Below are positions 1 to 8,211 of a stretch of DNA of 64,000 nt, piece after piece. The stretch's first letter is position 1; each line of letters begins with the position of its first letter. Source of the stretch: Arthrobacter ramosus (GTDB lineage Bacteria; Actinomycetota; Actinomycetes; Actinomycetales; Micrococcaceae); the NCBI RefSeq assembly GCF_039535095.1, contig NZ_BAAAWN010000001.1, forward strand, positions 3,596,001 through 3,660,000, written 5' to 3'. The notes under the pieces were generated by a model. That model was not told the origin of the DNA. It saw nothing but the letters and a program-made list of their open reading frames with translations, and searched no databases. Made by a program: the position numbers and the translations under genes.

Positions 1-262
<262 letters not shown>

Positions 263-308
263 TGTGGTTCCTTTTCCTTTGATGGGATGGACGTGTTGGG
301 ATGGACGA

Positions 309-743
309 TCAGATGGCTGAATGGAGGGCGGCGGTGAGCCGGCCCAGGGTGTCGTGAAGCTGCGCAAGCTCGGCTGCGCTCAAGCCGGCGGCGTCGGCGA
401 GGCGTTGCGGAACAGCCCCCGCCCGGGCACTGAGGGCCCGCCCGGCGTCGCTCAGGTGGATCTCGACGCGACGCTCGTCCTCGGCTGAACGCCGGCGCTC
501 CACGAAGCCCAACGCTTCAAGCCTCTTGAGCAGCGGCGACAGGGTGCCCGAATCGAGTCCCAGCTCAGTCCCCAGTTCCCGGACGCTTCGCGGCTCGTTT
601 TCCCAGAGCACCAGCATCACGAGGTATTGCGGATACGTCAGTCCAAGCTCCTCCAGCACCGGCCGGTAGACCGCCGTCGCCGCCTTCGAGGCGGAATACA
701 GCGCGAAACAGACCTGGCGGTCGAGGCGTGGGGCTTCACTCAT
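309..743 (-). CDS. ohrR: OhrR, MarR-family organic peroxide sensor/repressor
   Basis: This 144-residue winged-helix repressor matches OhrR. An N-terminal cysteine (residue 12 from the chosen start) lies in RQVCFALYSASKAATAVYR, followed by the family segment LTYPQYLVMLVLWE that carries the tyrosines hydrogen-bonding the reactive cysteine. A wing helix with LDSGTLSPLLKRLE follows. Oxidation of the single cysteine releases OhrR from DNA. I chose the ATG at 743 over the one at 749 because a -10 hexamer (TATCGT on the minus strand, 751-756) sits 7 bases before 743, which fits a leaderless transcript. The gene lies directly upstream of ohr, and two tandem operators cover its promoter, so it should repress itself and ohr. 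Confidence 0.94.
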   Translation of the reverse strand: MSEAPRLDRQVCFALYSASKAATAVYRPVLEELGLTYPQYLVMLVLWENEPRSVRELGTELGLDSGTLSPLLKRLEALGFVERRRSAEDERRVEIHLSDAGRALSARAGAVPQRLADAAGLSAAELAQLHDTLGRLTAALHSAI

Positions 744-750
744 AGCCATA

Positions 751-789
751 ACGATAGCTCACAATTAAATTGTGCACAACTCAATTGGC
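751..789 (-). promoter_or_regulatory. ohrR-ohr promoter with two tandem OhrR operators
   Basis: On the minus strand a -35 TTGTGC (774-779) and a -10 TATCGT (751-756) are 17 bases apart. Between and over them lies a perfect 15-base palindrome, CACAATTAAATTGTG (760-774). A second, diverged copy CACAACTCAATTGGC (775-789; 11 of 15 matching) follows with no gap. The palindrome closely resembles the operator known for Bacillus subtilis OhrR, which is also doubled. Repressor bound here would block RNA polymerase. Confidence 0.85.
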
Positions 790-794
790 TCCAA

Positions 795-1018
795 CAACGC
801 CCGCTCACAAACAAGCCCACCCCCCGCAACGCCCGCTCACAAACAAGCCCACCCCCCGCAACGCCCGCTCACAAACAAGCCCACCCCCCGCAACGCCCGC
901 TCACAAACAAGCCCACCCCCCGCAACGCCCGCTCACAAACAACCCCACCCCCCGCAACGCCCGCTCACAAACAAGCCCACCCCCCGCAACGCCCGCTCAC
1001 AAACAAGCCCACACGACG
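795..1018. repeat. Seven tandem copies of a 32-bp repeat
   Basis: Units start at 795, 827, 859, 891, 923, 955 and 987 and are almost identical. The unit begins CAACGCCCGCTCACAAACAA; the fifth copy has one G-to-C change, and the seventh loses its last bases. Read on the minus strand each unit contains GTGAGCGGGCGTTG. There are no variable spacers, so this is not a CRISPR array. The period of 32 is not a multiple of three, so open frames across it are not expected to be coding. It lies between the ohrR promoter and the 3' end of the M20 hydrolase gene. Confidence 0.95.
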
Positions 1019-1051
1019 GGATCCTCCTGCAGATGATCTGCAGAAGGATCC
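1019..1051. repeat. 33-bp near-perfect palindrome between two repeat arrays
   Basis: Arms 1019-1034 and 1036-1051 (starting GGATCCTCCTGCAG) match at 15 of 16 positions around the single base 1035. No T-run follows on either strand, so it is not a classical Rho-independent terminator, although it could fold at the 3' end of the M20 hydrolase transcript. Its place exactly between two oppositely oriented repeat sets suggests it belongs to the same element. Confidence 0.85.
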
Positions 1052-1069
1052 GCAGCCTTTCGACCAAAA

Positions 1070-1146
1070 GTGAGCGAGCGTCCTTCGTCGGACCCATATT
1101 GGTGAGCGAGCGTCCGCCGCCGGACCCACATTAGTGAGCGAGCGTC
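1070..1146. repeat. Three 32-bp-spaced GTGAGCGAGCG repeats, opposite in orientation to the upstream array
   Basis: GTGAGCGAGCGTC occurs at 1070, 1102 and 1134, exactly 32 bases apart. Between the copies are short stems (GTCC...GGAC) and a shared GGACCCA. The core is nearly the same as the minus-strand core of the 795-1018 array (GTGAGCGGGCGTT), so the two sets face each other across the 1019-1051 palindrome. The last copy ends just before the stop codon of the M20 hydrolase at 1153. Confidence 0.85.
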
Positions 1147-1152
1147 GCAGTT

Positions 1153-2352
1153 TTAGAGATCCCGGATGGTCCGCAGCGCGGCGGCGGCCAGGACCTGGAT
1201 CGCGAAGCCGAGGGCACGCTCGTCCACAATGAAGTCACCGCGGTGAAGATCGTATTCCTCGCCGCCGGGCGTATGGGTCCCGAGCCGCATCATGGCACCC
1301 GGCAGGTCGGCCAGGAACCAGGCAAAGTCCTCGCCACCCATGGACTGGGGCGTCAGGACGACGGCGTGCTCGCCGAGTTCCGCACGGGCCGCTGCCTCGA
1401 TGAGGGCAGTCTCGTGTTCCGAGTTGACCACGGGAGGGACACCGCGGGTGTGTTCGAGGTGCACGTCCACCCCGTACGGCGCGGCAACTTGCTGGACGAC
1501 GTCGTCGAGCAGCTCCCCTGCGCTATGCCAAGCGTCCCTGTCGAGGCAACGCATGGTGCCGGCCATGTAGCCGTTGGCTGGGATGGCGTTGGGTGCGGAA
1601 CCTGCCGCGATCTGGCCCCACACGACCGAAACGCCACTGCGCACATCCACGCGACGGGACAGAACGGCCGGGACATTGACGGCGATTTGGGCCAGCGCGA
1701 AGACCAGGTCTTCGGTCAAATGCGGACGGGAAGTATGGCCGCCACGTCCGGTCAATTCGATTTTGATGGTGTCCGAGGCCGAGGTGATGGCGCCGATGCG
1801 CGTGCCGATCTTGCCGACGTTGATCCGCGGATCGCAGTGCAGCGCCAGAATCCGCGGGACACCCTGGAGCACGCCCTGCTCGATGCAGGACAGGGCACCG
1901 CCGGGCATGGTTTCCTCTGCCGGCTGGAAGATGATGCGCACCGTGCCGCCCAAAGGGGATTCCTGGTGCATGGCGTGCAGCACCAAGGCAATGCCGAGCA
2001 TGCTCGTGGTGTGGACGTCATGCCCGCACGCGTGGGTGACACCGTGGTTCTTCGACGCGAACGGAAGACCCGTCTCTTCGATGATCGGGAGGGCGTCGAT
2101 GTCTCCGCGCAGGGCGGTGGCGATGGGCCCCGCGCCGACGTCGACCGTCAGCCCCGACCCTTCCAGCCGACGGGGTTCAAGTCCTGCCGCTTCGAGCCGT
2201 TCAACCAACTTGTCCGTGGTGCGAAATTCCTTGAAGGAAAGTTCGGGGTGCGCATGCAGGTCCCTCCGGAATTCAATGAGTTCCGGCAAGAGATCGTCAA
2301 GCCATGGCTTCACCACAGGGGTCGGCTCGGTTTCGGTAGTGAAATTGCGCAC
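1153..2352 (-). CDS. M20 family metal-dependent amidohydrolase
   Basis: A 399-residue cytoplasmic hydrolase of the N-acyl-amino-acid/hippurate hydrolase group (M20D), which cleaves amide bonds of acylated amino acids. Visible are HPELSF (35-40), RGDIDALP (82-89), the metal site HACGHD (107-112) with Cys109, the catalytic pair EE (146-147), and the C-terminal MGGEDFAWF metal-ligand motif. The length is normal for the family. The start is a GTG at 2352; a -10-like TAGAGT (2359-2364, minus strand) ends 6 bases before it, so the message is probably leaderless. The exact substrate cannot be told from sequence. Confidence 0.9.
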   Translation of the reverse strand: MRNFTTETEPTPVVKPWLDDLLPELIEFRRDLHAHPELSFKEFRTTDKLVERLEAAGLEPRRLEGSGLTVDVGAGPIATALRGDIDALPIIEETGLPFASKNHGVTHACGHDVHTTSMLGIALVLHAMHQESPLGGTVRIIFQPAEETMPGGALSCIEQGVLQGVPRILALHCDPRINVGKIGTRIGAITSASDTIKIELTGRGGHTSRPHLTEDLVFALAQIAVNVPAVLSRRVDVRSGVSVVWGQIAAGSAPNAIPANGYMAGTMRCLDRDAWHSAGELLDDVVQQVAAPYGVDVHLEHTRGVPPVVNSEHETALIEAAARAELGEHAVVLTPQSMGGEDFAWFLADLPGAMMRLGTHTPGGEEYDLHRGDFIVDERALGFAIQVLAAAALRTIRDL

Positions 2353-2428
2353 CTCACAACTCTAGTCATCCGCGCCCCCCGAATAGCGAAAGGGGTCTCT
2401 TGGTTACGGACAGCGCCGCTGGAGGCCC

Positions 2429-3562
2429 CTAGAGAACGTCGGTGTCCCCGCTAGCCTTGAGTGCGTCCACCGCACCCTTGACCCGCTGGGCGTGCTCCTT
2501 CGTGGTGACAAGCAGCGCGTCCGGTGTATCGACGATCACGACGTCCTTGATCCCGATAAGGGCGATCACGCGCTTGGTATCGGAGACGACCACGCCGCTG
2601 GCGTTCTCAGTGAAGACACGGGCGCCTTCGCCGAGGACCGTCACCTCATCGACGTCGCCGGCATTGTTGAGGCGACCGATCGCGGCGAAGTCTCCGACGT
2701 CGTCCCAGCGGAAAGTACCGGGCACGACGGCGACATCCCCCGCCGCTGCGGCGGGTTCCGCCACGGCGTAGTCAATGGCAATCTTCGGCAGCGTGGGCCA
2801 CACCCGAGCGGTCACTTCATCGCGTTCCGGGGTGTCCCAGGCGTCGGCGATTTCCTGCAGCCCGGCAAACAAGACCGGCTGGTTTGCCTCCAGGTGCTTG
2901 AGCATGAGTGCAACGGGGGCGACGAACATGCCGGCATTCCAAACGTAGTCGCCCGTCTCGAGGTACTTCTTCGCGATGTCCTCGCTCGGCTTCTCGACGA
3001 ATTCGACAACAGCGTGCGCGTTCGGTGCGTCGTCAATATTGAGCAAGTCGCCGGTGCGGATGTAACCGAACCCGGTCGATGGGTGCGTGGGTTTGATGCC
3101 GATGGTGACGATTTTTCCGGCTGCCGCAGTGTGGATGGCCTCGCGGACCGTTTCCTGGAAGAGGTTGTCCGGGCTGATGACATGGTCGGCGGCGAAGGAA
3201 CCCATGATGGTGTCCGGGTCGCGACGGTAAAGGATGGCGGCGGCGAGACCGATCGCGGCACCCGAGTCCTTCGGTTCGCTTTCGAGGACCAATTCGTCGT
3301 CGCCCACTTCGGGAAGCTGGCGGCAGACAGCAACCCGGTGCGCCACACCCGTAACCACCAGCACGCGGTTGCCGGCCAATGGCTCGAGACGGTCGTACGT
3401 AGCGCGCAGAAGGGTGCTTCCCGAACCCGTGAGGTCATGCAGGAATTTGGGCGCAGCAGCACGCGAAAGCGGCCATAGGCGCGTGCCTACTCCGCCTGCC
3501 GGAATAACCGCGTGGAAGTGGCGCAATGGCGATTCGAGGCTTGCAGCGTTTTCTATACTCAC
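2429..3562 (-). CDS. manC: Mannose-1-phosphate guanylyltransferase
   Basis: Makes GDP-mannose from GTP and mannose-1-phosphate for cell-envelope glycans. The protein is 377 residues: a nucleotidyltransferase domain with the signature GGVGTRLWPLSR (23-34) and the PK pair (38-39), then FVEKP and a left-handed helix segment. It lacks the C-terminal cupin (isomerase) domain of bifunctional enzymes, so it is monofunctional, as is usual in actinobacteria. The start is GTG 3562, with TAAGGT (3569-3574, minus strand) 6 bases upstream. It is divergent from the sdh operon. The symbol follows the reaction; other labels such as rfbM or manB are used for the same enzyme. Confidence 0.88.
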   Translation of the reverse strand: MSIENAASLESPLRHFHAVIPAGGVGTRLWPLSRAAAPKFLHDLTGSGSTLLRATYDRLEPLAGNRVLVVTGVAHRVAVCRQLPEVGDDELVLESEPKDSGAAIGLAAAILYRRDPDTIMGSFAADHVISPDNLFQETVREAIHTAAAGKIVTIGIKPTHPSTGFGYIRTGDLLNIDDAPNAHAVVEFVEKPSEDIAKKYLETGDYVWNAGMFVAPVALMLKHLEANQPVLFAGLQEIADAWDTPERDEVTARVWPTLPKIAIDYAVAEPAAAAGDVAVVPGTFRWDDVGDFAAIGRLNNAGDVDEVTVLGEGARVFTENASGVVVSDTKRVIALIGIKDVVIVDTPDALLVTTKEHAQRVKGAVDALKASGDTDVL

Positions 3563-3683
3563 CGCAACACCTTATCGGACACCCGCGCAAGTCCCACTTT
3601 GTGGTCTTCGTCTCACCCTCGCCGTGAAAAGGCCGGAATTCAGGCGAACACCCGCACTCTCGTTACAAGAAGGGGCGCCTAAA

Positions 3684-3718
3684 TTGAATAAGCTGTGAGC
3701 GAAGCCTAGATTTAGGCT
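3684..3718 (+). promoter_or_regulatory. Putative sdhCDAB promoter
   Basis: TTGAAT (3684-3689) and TAGATT (3707-3712) are 17 bases apart and point towards sdhC, leaving a leader of about 80 bases. An inverted repeat AGCCTA-GATT-TAGGCT (3703-3718) overlaps the -10 and could bind a regulator. This is pattern recognition only; no start site is known. Confidence 0.45.
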
Positions 3719-3800
3719 GAGCTACGAGTGCTCTCGCGGCTGGCGTTCCCCCCGCATGGATCCCGTGCAAGCGCCGCTGTGTTGCAGGAAGGTTTATTCA

Positions 3801-4181
3801 GTGCCGACAAAACCAGCTGGCACCTTGTACCGCGGCCGTGAAGGCATGTGGTCCTGGGTTGGACATCGCATTACCGGTGTTGTGATCTTTTTCTTCTTGT
3901 TGGTCCATGTCCTGGACACCTCATTGGTGCGTGTGTCCCCGGAGGCCTACACCGCCGTTATCGGCGCCTACAAGAACCCCCTCATGGCCCTGGGCGAGAC
4001 GGGCCTCGTCGCAGCGATCGTTTTCCACGCCTTCAATGGCCTGCGCGTCATCGCCATTGACTTCTGGAAGAAGGGCGCAAAGTACCAGCGCCAGATGCTG
4101 TGGACCGTCCTGGCATTGTGGCTGGTTGTCTTCGGGGCCTTCGCCATCCGCCACTTGTCCCTCGCGCTGGGAGGCCACTAA
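3801..4181 (+). CDS. sdhC: Succinate dehydrogenase cytochrome b556 subunit SdhC
   Basis: A membrane anchor of respiratory complex II, 126 residues, with three transmembrane helices. It carries the family signature SWVGHRITG near the first helix, and histidines in the first and second helices (VHVLD, FHAFNG) that can bind haem and help form the quinone site. I chose the GTG at 3801 because GGAAGG lies 8 bases upstream; the frame is open further up to an ATG at 3756 but without a site. It starts the four-gene operon sdhCDAB and is 3 bases from sdhD. Confidence 0.93.
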   Translation: MPTKPAGTLYRGREGMWSWVGHRITGVVIFFFLLVHVLDTSLVRVSPEAYTAVIGAYKNPLMALGETGLVAAIVFHAFNGLRVIAIDFWKKGAKYQRQMLWTVLALWLVVFGAFAIRHLSLALGGH

Positions 4182-4184
4182 GCC

Positions 4185-4655
4185 ATGAGTACTGACATTC
4201 AGACACCCCGTAGTGGTAGTGGAAAAATTTCTCCGCAGTACCGTCGCGGCACCGGTTCCAAGGGGAACTTCGAGATGTTCGCGTGGCTGTTCATGCGGCT
4301 CTCCGGCGTCGTGCTCGTAGTGCTGATCTTCGGCCACCTCTTCGTGAACCTCATGGTGGGCGAGGGCATCCACGGCATCGACTTCGGCTTCGTGGCCGGC
4401 AAGTGGGCCGACCCGTTCTGGCAGTTCTGGGACCTGGCCATGCTGTGGCTCGCCATGCTGCACGGCACCAACGGCGTCCGCACCATCATCAACGACTACG
4501 CCGAGAAGGACGCCACCCGCCTCTGGCTCAAGGTGGTCCTTTACGCGGCTACGGTCGTCATCGTCGTTCTCGGCACACTGGTGATCTTCACGTTCAACCC
4601 GTGCCCCGTCGCCAACGGCGTTCAGCTGCCCGGCGGGTTCTGCCCGGCGCCGTAG
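4185..4655 (+). CDS. sdhD: Succinate dehydrogenase hydrophobic membrane anchor SdhD
   Basis: The second membrane anchor of complex II, 156 residues, with three hydrophobic helices (about 30-52, 85-105 and 115-140). The helix-one histidine in FGHLFVNLM and the HGTNGVRTIINDY segment are typical of actinobacterial SdhD and help hold haem and quinone. It starts 3 bases after the sdhC stop, so translation is probably coupled. A 91-base gap with a GA-rich ribosome site follows before sdhA. Confidence 0.92.
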   Translation: MSTDIQTPRSGSGKISPQYRRGTGSKGNFEMFAWLFMRLSGVVLVVLIFGHLFVNLMVGEGIHGIDFGFVAGKWADPFWQFWDLAMLWLAMLHGTNGVRTIINDYAEKDATRLWLKVVLYAATVVIVVLGTLVIFTFNPCPVANGVQLPGGFCPAP

Positions 4656-4746
4656 CGCTCCGCTGCACCACCGGCTAGTCCGGCTGTGCACAATACGCGG
4701 AGCAGGCTCCGCCGACCATCTGACTTAGAGAGAAAGAGCATCTGGT

Positions 4747-6546
4747 ATGCAGGTCCATAAGTACGACGTCGTTATTGTCGGTGCCGGCGGCGCCGGCATG
4801 CGCGCCGCGATCGAATCCGGTCAGCGCGCACGCACCGCAGTACTGACCAAGCTCTACCCCACCCGTTCCCACACCGGCGCAGCCCAGGGCGGCATGTGTG
4901 CAGCCCTGGCCAACGTCGAAGAGGACAACTGGGAGTGGCACACATTCGACACCATCAAGGGTGGCGACTACCTGGTTGACCAGGATGCAGCCGAGGTCAT
5001 GGCGAAGGAAGCCATCGACGCCGTGCTGGACCTGGAGAAGATGGGCTTGCCGTTCAACCGCACGCCCGAAGGCCGCATTGACCAGCGCCGTTTCGGTGGC
5101 CACACCCGTGACCACGGCAAGGCTCCGGTCCGCCGCGCCTGCTATGCAGCAGACCGCACCGGCCACATGATCCTTCAGACGCTGTACCAAAACTGCGTCA
5201 AGCACAACGTTGAGTTCTACAACGAGTACTACGTCCTGGACCTGCTCACCGTTGAGGAAGACGCCGTCCGCGAAGACGGAACGCCGTACAAGCAGAAGCG
5301 CGTTGCCGGCGTCGTGTCCTACGACCTCGCCTCCGGCGAATTGCACGTTTTCCAGGCCAAGTCGGTGGTGTTCGCCTCGGGCGGCGCAGGCAAGGTCTTC
5401 AAGACCACCTCCAACGCCCACACCCTGACCGGTGACGGCATGGGTATCGCCTTCCGCCGCGGAATCCCGCTGGAGGACATGGAATTCTTCCAGTTCCACC
5501 CGACCGGTCTCGCAGGCTTGGGCATCCTCCTCTCGGAAGCCGCTCGCGGCGAGGGTGCGATCCTTCGCAACTCCGAGGGTGAGCGCTTCATGGAACGCTA
5601 TGCCCCGACCATCAAGGACCTCGCTCCCCGCGACATCGTGGCCCGTTCCATGGCAAACGAAGTCCGTGAGGGACGCGGCTGCGGCCCGAACAAGGACTAC
5701 GTCCTCCTCGACCTGACGCACCTTGAACCGGCCCACATTGACGCGAAGCTTCCGGACATCACCGAATTCGCACGCACTTACCTCGGTGTCGAGCCGTACA
5801 CGGAACCGGTTCCGGTCTTCCCGACGGCGCACTACGCCATGGGCGGCATCCCCACCAACATCACCACCGAGGTCCTGCAGGACAACGACACCATCGTGCC
5901 GGGCCTGTACGCGGCCGGCGAAGTTGCTTGTGTCTCCGTCCACGGCTCCAACCGTTTGGGTACCAACTCGCTGCTGGACATCAACGTCTTTGGCAAGCGT
6001 GCGGGCATTGCCGCCGCCGAATACGCCAAGACTGCTGACTTCGTGGAGCTCCCGGAAGACCCGGAGGCATACACGTTGGATCTGCTGAACCACGTCCGCA
6101 CTTCCGATGGCGGCGAAAGGGTTGCCGCGATCCGCAAGGAACTGCAGGACACCATGGATGCCAACATGCAGGTGTTCCGTACTGCGGACACCCTGAACCA
6201 GGTGCTCACGGACATCGCGTCCCTCGAAGAGCGCTACCAGCGCATCAGCGTCCAGGACAAGGGAAAGCGTTTCAACCTTGACCTGCTCGAAGCGGTGGAA
6301 CTGGGCTTCCTGCTGGAACTGGCCAAAGTCATGACAGTTGCTGCCCTGCACCGCGAGGAGTCGCGTGGAGGCCACTTCCGGGAGGACTTCCCGGAGCGCG
6401 ACGACGAAAAATTCATGAAGCACTCCATGGCGTATAAGGATGAGCACGCCCCAGCGGACGGATCTGCGGAAGCAATCGCGGGCATCCGACTCGGCACCAA
6501 GCCTGTTGTCTTTACGCGCTACGAGCCGATGGTGAGGAAGTACTAA
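4747..6546 (+). CDS. sdhA: Succinate dehydrogenase flavoprotein subunit SdhA
   Basis: The catalytic subunit, 599 residues, oxidises succinate to fumarate with covalently bound FAD. It shows the dinucleotide site GAGGAGMRAAIES (near 12), the FAD-linking RSHTGAAQGG, the active-site RRFGGHTRDHG and HPTG stretches, and SEAARGEGAIL. The C-terminus has the usual capping and helical domains and ends RYEPMVRKY. The GA-rich AGAGAGAAAGAG precedes the ATG. It is the third gene of sdhCDAB, 1 base from sdhB. Confidence 0.97.
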   Translation: MQVHKYDVVIVGAGGAGMRAAIESGQRARTAVLTKLYPTRSHTGAAQGGMCAALANVEEDNWEWHTFDTIKGGDYLVDQDAAEVMAKEAIDAVLDLEKMGLPFNRTPEGRIDQRRFGGHTRDHGKAPVRRACYAADRTGHMILQTLYQNCVKHNVEFYNEYYVLDLLTVEEDAVREDGTPYKQKRVAGVVSYDLASGELHVFQAKSVVFASGGAGKVFKTTSNAHTLTGDGMGIAFRRGIPLEDMEFFQFHPTGLAGLGILLSEAARGEGAILRNSEGERFMERYAPTIKDLAPRDIVARSMANEVREGRGCGPNKDYVLLDLTHLEPAHIDAKLPDITEFARTYLGVEPYTEPVPVFPTAHYAMGGIPTNITTEVLQDNDTIVPGLYAAGEVACVSVHGSNRLGTNSLLDINVFGKRAGIAAAEYAKTADFVELPEDPEAYTLDLLNHVRTSDGGERVAAIRKELQDTMDANMQVFRTADTLNQVLTDIASLEERYQRISVQDKGKRFNLDLLEAVELGFLLELAKVMTVAALHREESRGGHFREDFPERDDEKFMKHSMAYKDEHAPADGSAEAIAGIRLGTKPVVFTRYEPMVRKY

Positions 6547-6547
6547 G

Positions 6548-7330
6548 ATGTCTGCTGAACTTGCTGAGCCAGCATCCAAGATCGAGCTGCCCGCGCACAT
6601 TGGTGGAGGCGGGGAAATTCCCACCTTCAACATCACGCTGCGAGTGCGACGCTACAACCCCGAGGTCTCGGAAGAGCCCGTATGGGAAGACCACCAGCTG
6701 ACGATGTACGGCACCGACCGCGTGCTGGACGCCCTGCACAAGATCAAGTGGGAAATCGATGGCTCGCTGTCCTTCCGCCGTTCCTGTGCACACGGCGTTT
6801 GTGGCTCCGACGCCATGCGCATCAACGGCCGAAACCGCCTCGCATGCAAGACCCTGCTGAAGGACCTGGACACCTCCAAGCCCATCACCGTTGAGCCGAT
6901 CAAGGGCCTCCCGGTGGAGAAGGACCTGATCGTGGACATGGAGCCGTTCTTCCAGTCCTTCCGCGAGGTCATGCCGTTCCTGATCAACAAGGGCCACGAG
7001 CCCACCAAGGAACGCCTGCAGTCGGTCGAGGACCGTGAACGGTTCGACGACACCACCAAGTGCATCCTGTGCGCTGCCTGCACGTCGTCCTGCCCGGTGT
7101 TCTGGACGGACGGTCAGTACTTCGGCCCGGCCGCCATCGTGAACGCGCACCGCTTCATCTTCGATTCCCGCGACGATGCCGGTGACATGCGCTTGGAAAT
7201 CCTCAACGACAAGGAAGGCGTGTGGCGCTGCCGCACCACCTTCAACTGCTCGGAGGCTTGCCCGCGTGGCATCCAGGTGACCCAGGCCATCGCCGAGGTC
7301 AAGCAGGCCATCCTGGCACGCAAGATCTAG
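6548..7330 (+). CDS. sdhB: Succinate dehydrogenase iron-sulfur subunit SdhB
   Basis: A 260-residue electron-transfer subunit linking FAD in SdhA to quinone in the membrane. Three cluster motifs are visible: [2Fe-2S] in SCAHGVCGSDAM with a later Cys, [4Fe-4S] in CILCAACTSSCPVFW, and [3Fe-4S] in CRTTFNCSEACPRGI. The length is slightly above the common 230-250 because of a polar N-terminal extension. It is the last gene of the operon; a strong hairpin follows the stop. Confidence 0.97.
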   Translation: MSAELAEPASKIELPAHIGGGGEIPTFNITLRVRRYNPEVSEEPVWEDHQLTMYGTDRVLDALHKIKWEIDGSLSFRRSCAHGVCGSDAMRINGRNRLACKTLLKDLDTSKPITVEPIKGLPVEKDLIVDMEPFFQSFREVMPFLINKGHEPTKERLQSVEDRERFDDTTKCILCAACTSSCPVFWTDGQYFGPAAIVNAHRFIFDSRDDAGDMRLEILNDKEGVWRCRTTFNCSEACPRGIQVTQAIAEVKQAILARKI

Positions 7331-7348
7331 TCCAAAATTTAGATTACG

Positions 7349-7394
7349 ACGACGACGGCGTCCCCTTGGCGGGGTCCGCCGTCGTCGTTGTTTA
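7349..7394 (+). terminator. Rho-independent terminator of sdhCDAB
   Basis: A 12-base perfect stem (ACGACGACGGCG, 7349-7360, with 7377-7388) and an inner CCCC/GGGG pairing are followed by TGTTT. It lies 18 bases after the sdhB stop. Confidence 0.85.
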
Positions 7395-7443
7395 AGAGTC
7401 GCTCGGGAAATCCGGGCAACCCGCAAAACGAAAGGCAGACAGG

Positions 7444-8208
7444 GTGTCCAAATCCGTGAAGATCAGCTTCGAAGGCAGCACCGGAGATCTCTTGGCAGGG
7501 ATCGTGGACGTTCCTGAGGGCCCGGTCCGGGGCTGGGGTGTGTTCTCCCATGGTTTGACCCTCGGCAAGGACAGCCCGTCCGCCTCGCGTATCTGCAAGG
7601 GCTTGGCGGATCTCGGCGTCGGTATGCTTCGCTTCGACAACCTTGGACTGGGCGACTCCGCCGGCGAATGGTCCGCAGGATCGTTCAGCGTGAAAGTGGC
7701 AGACACCATCCGCGCTGCCGAGTTCATGCGTGCCGATGGCAAGGAAATCTCCCTGCTCGTGGGCCACTCCTTCGGCGGGGCGGCTGTGTTGGCTGCCGCC
7801 CTCAGCCTCCCCGAGGTTCGGGCCGTTGCGACTGTCGGCGCCCCGTACGAGCCCAGGCACGTGGAGCACATGTTCGACGCCGAAGTCAGCACGATTCTCA
7901 GCGAAGGCAGCGCAGAGGTCAACCTGGGCGGCAGGCGCATGGAGGTTCGCCGGCACTTTGTGGAAGACGTGGAGCAGGCCGACCTCAGGGACTGCATCCG
8001 TACCCTGCACCGACCTCTCCTGGTGCTTCACTCCCCCACAGACAACACTGTGGGCATCGACAATGCCAGCGAGATCTTCCAAACGGCACGGCACCCGCGC
8101 AGCTTCATTTCGCTCGAAGGCAGCGACCACCTGTTGACAGGCAAAGGACAAGCCGCCCGGGTTGCAGGGATCATCTCGGCCTGGGCCGGGCAGTACTTCG
8201 GCGACTAG
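7444..8208 (+). CDS. Alpha/beta hydrolase
   Basis: A 254-residue cytoplasmic serine hydrolase. The nucleophile is Ser109 in the elbow GHSFGG. SHGLTLGKDS near residue 35 forms the oxyanion region, and an Asp in SPTDNTVG and a His in EGSDHLL complete the triad. It resembles the hydrolase half of fused hydrolase-OsmC proteins seen in other bacteria, but no OsmC domain follows here. The GTG start at 7444 directly follows a purine-rich stretch. The substrate is unknown. It is convergent with the YihY gene, 3 bases apart. Confidence 0.85.
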   Translation: MSKSVKISFEGSTGDLLAGIVDVPEGPVRGWGVFSHGLTLGKDSPSASRICKGLADLGVGMLRFDNLGLGDSAGEWSAGSFSVKVADTIRAAEFMRADGKEISLLVGHSFGGAAVLAAALSLPEVRAVATVGAPYEPRHVEHMFDAEVSTILSEGSAEVNLGGRRMEVRRHFVEDVEQADLRDCIRTLHRPLLVLHSPTDNTVGIDNASEIFQTARHPRSFISLEGSDHLLTGKGQAARVAGIISAWAGQYFGD

Positions 8209-8211
8209 GCC

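Noticed and set aside
795..1018. CRISPR array
   Set aside because: Units are head-to-tail with no spacers, and no cas genes are nearby.
627..1134. Overlapping plus-strand reading frames of PLTNKPTPRNARSQT repeats
   Set aside because: They are the 32-bp DNA repeat read in three frames; a 32-bp period cycles through all frames, there is no ribosome site and the array is antisense to ohrR at its left end.
4675..6636. 653-residue minus-strand reading frame opposite sdhA
   Set aside because: It is a mirror of the high-GC third-position pattern of sdhA, has no family motif or ribosome site, and sdhA is certain.
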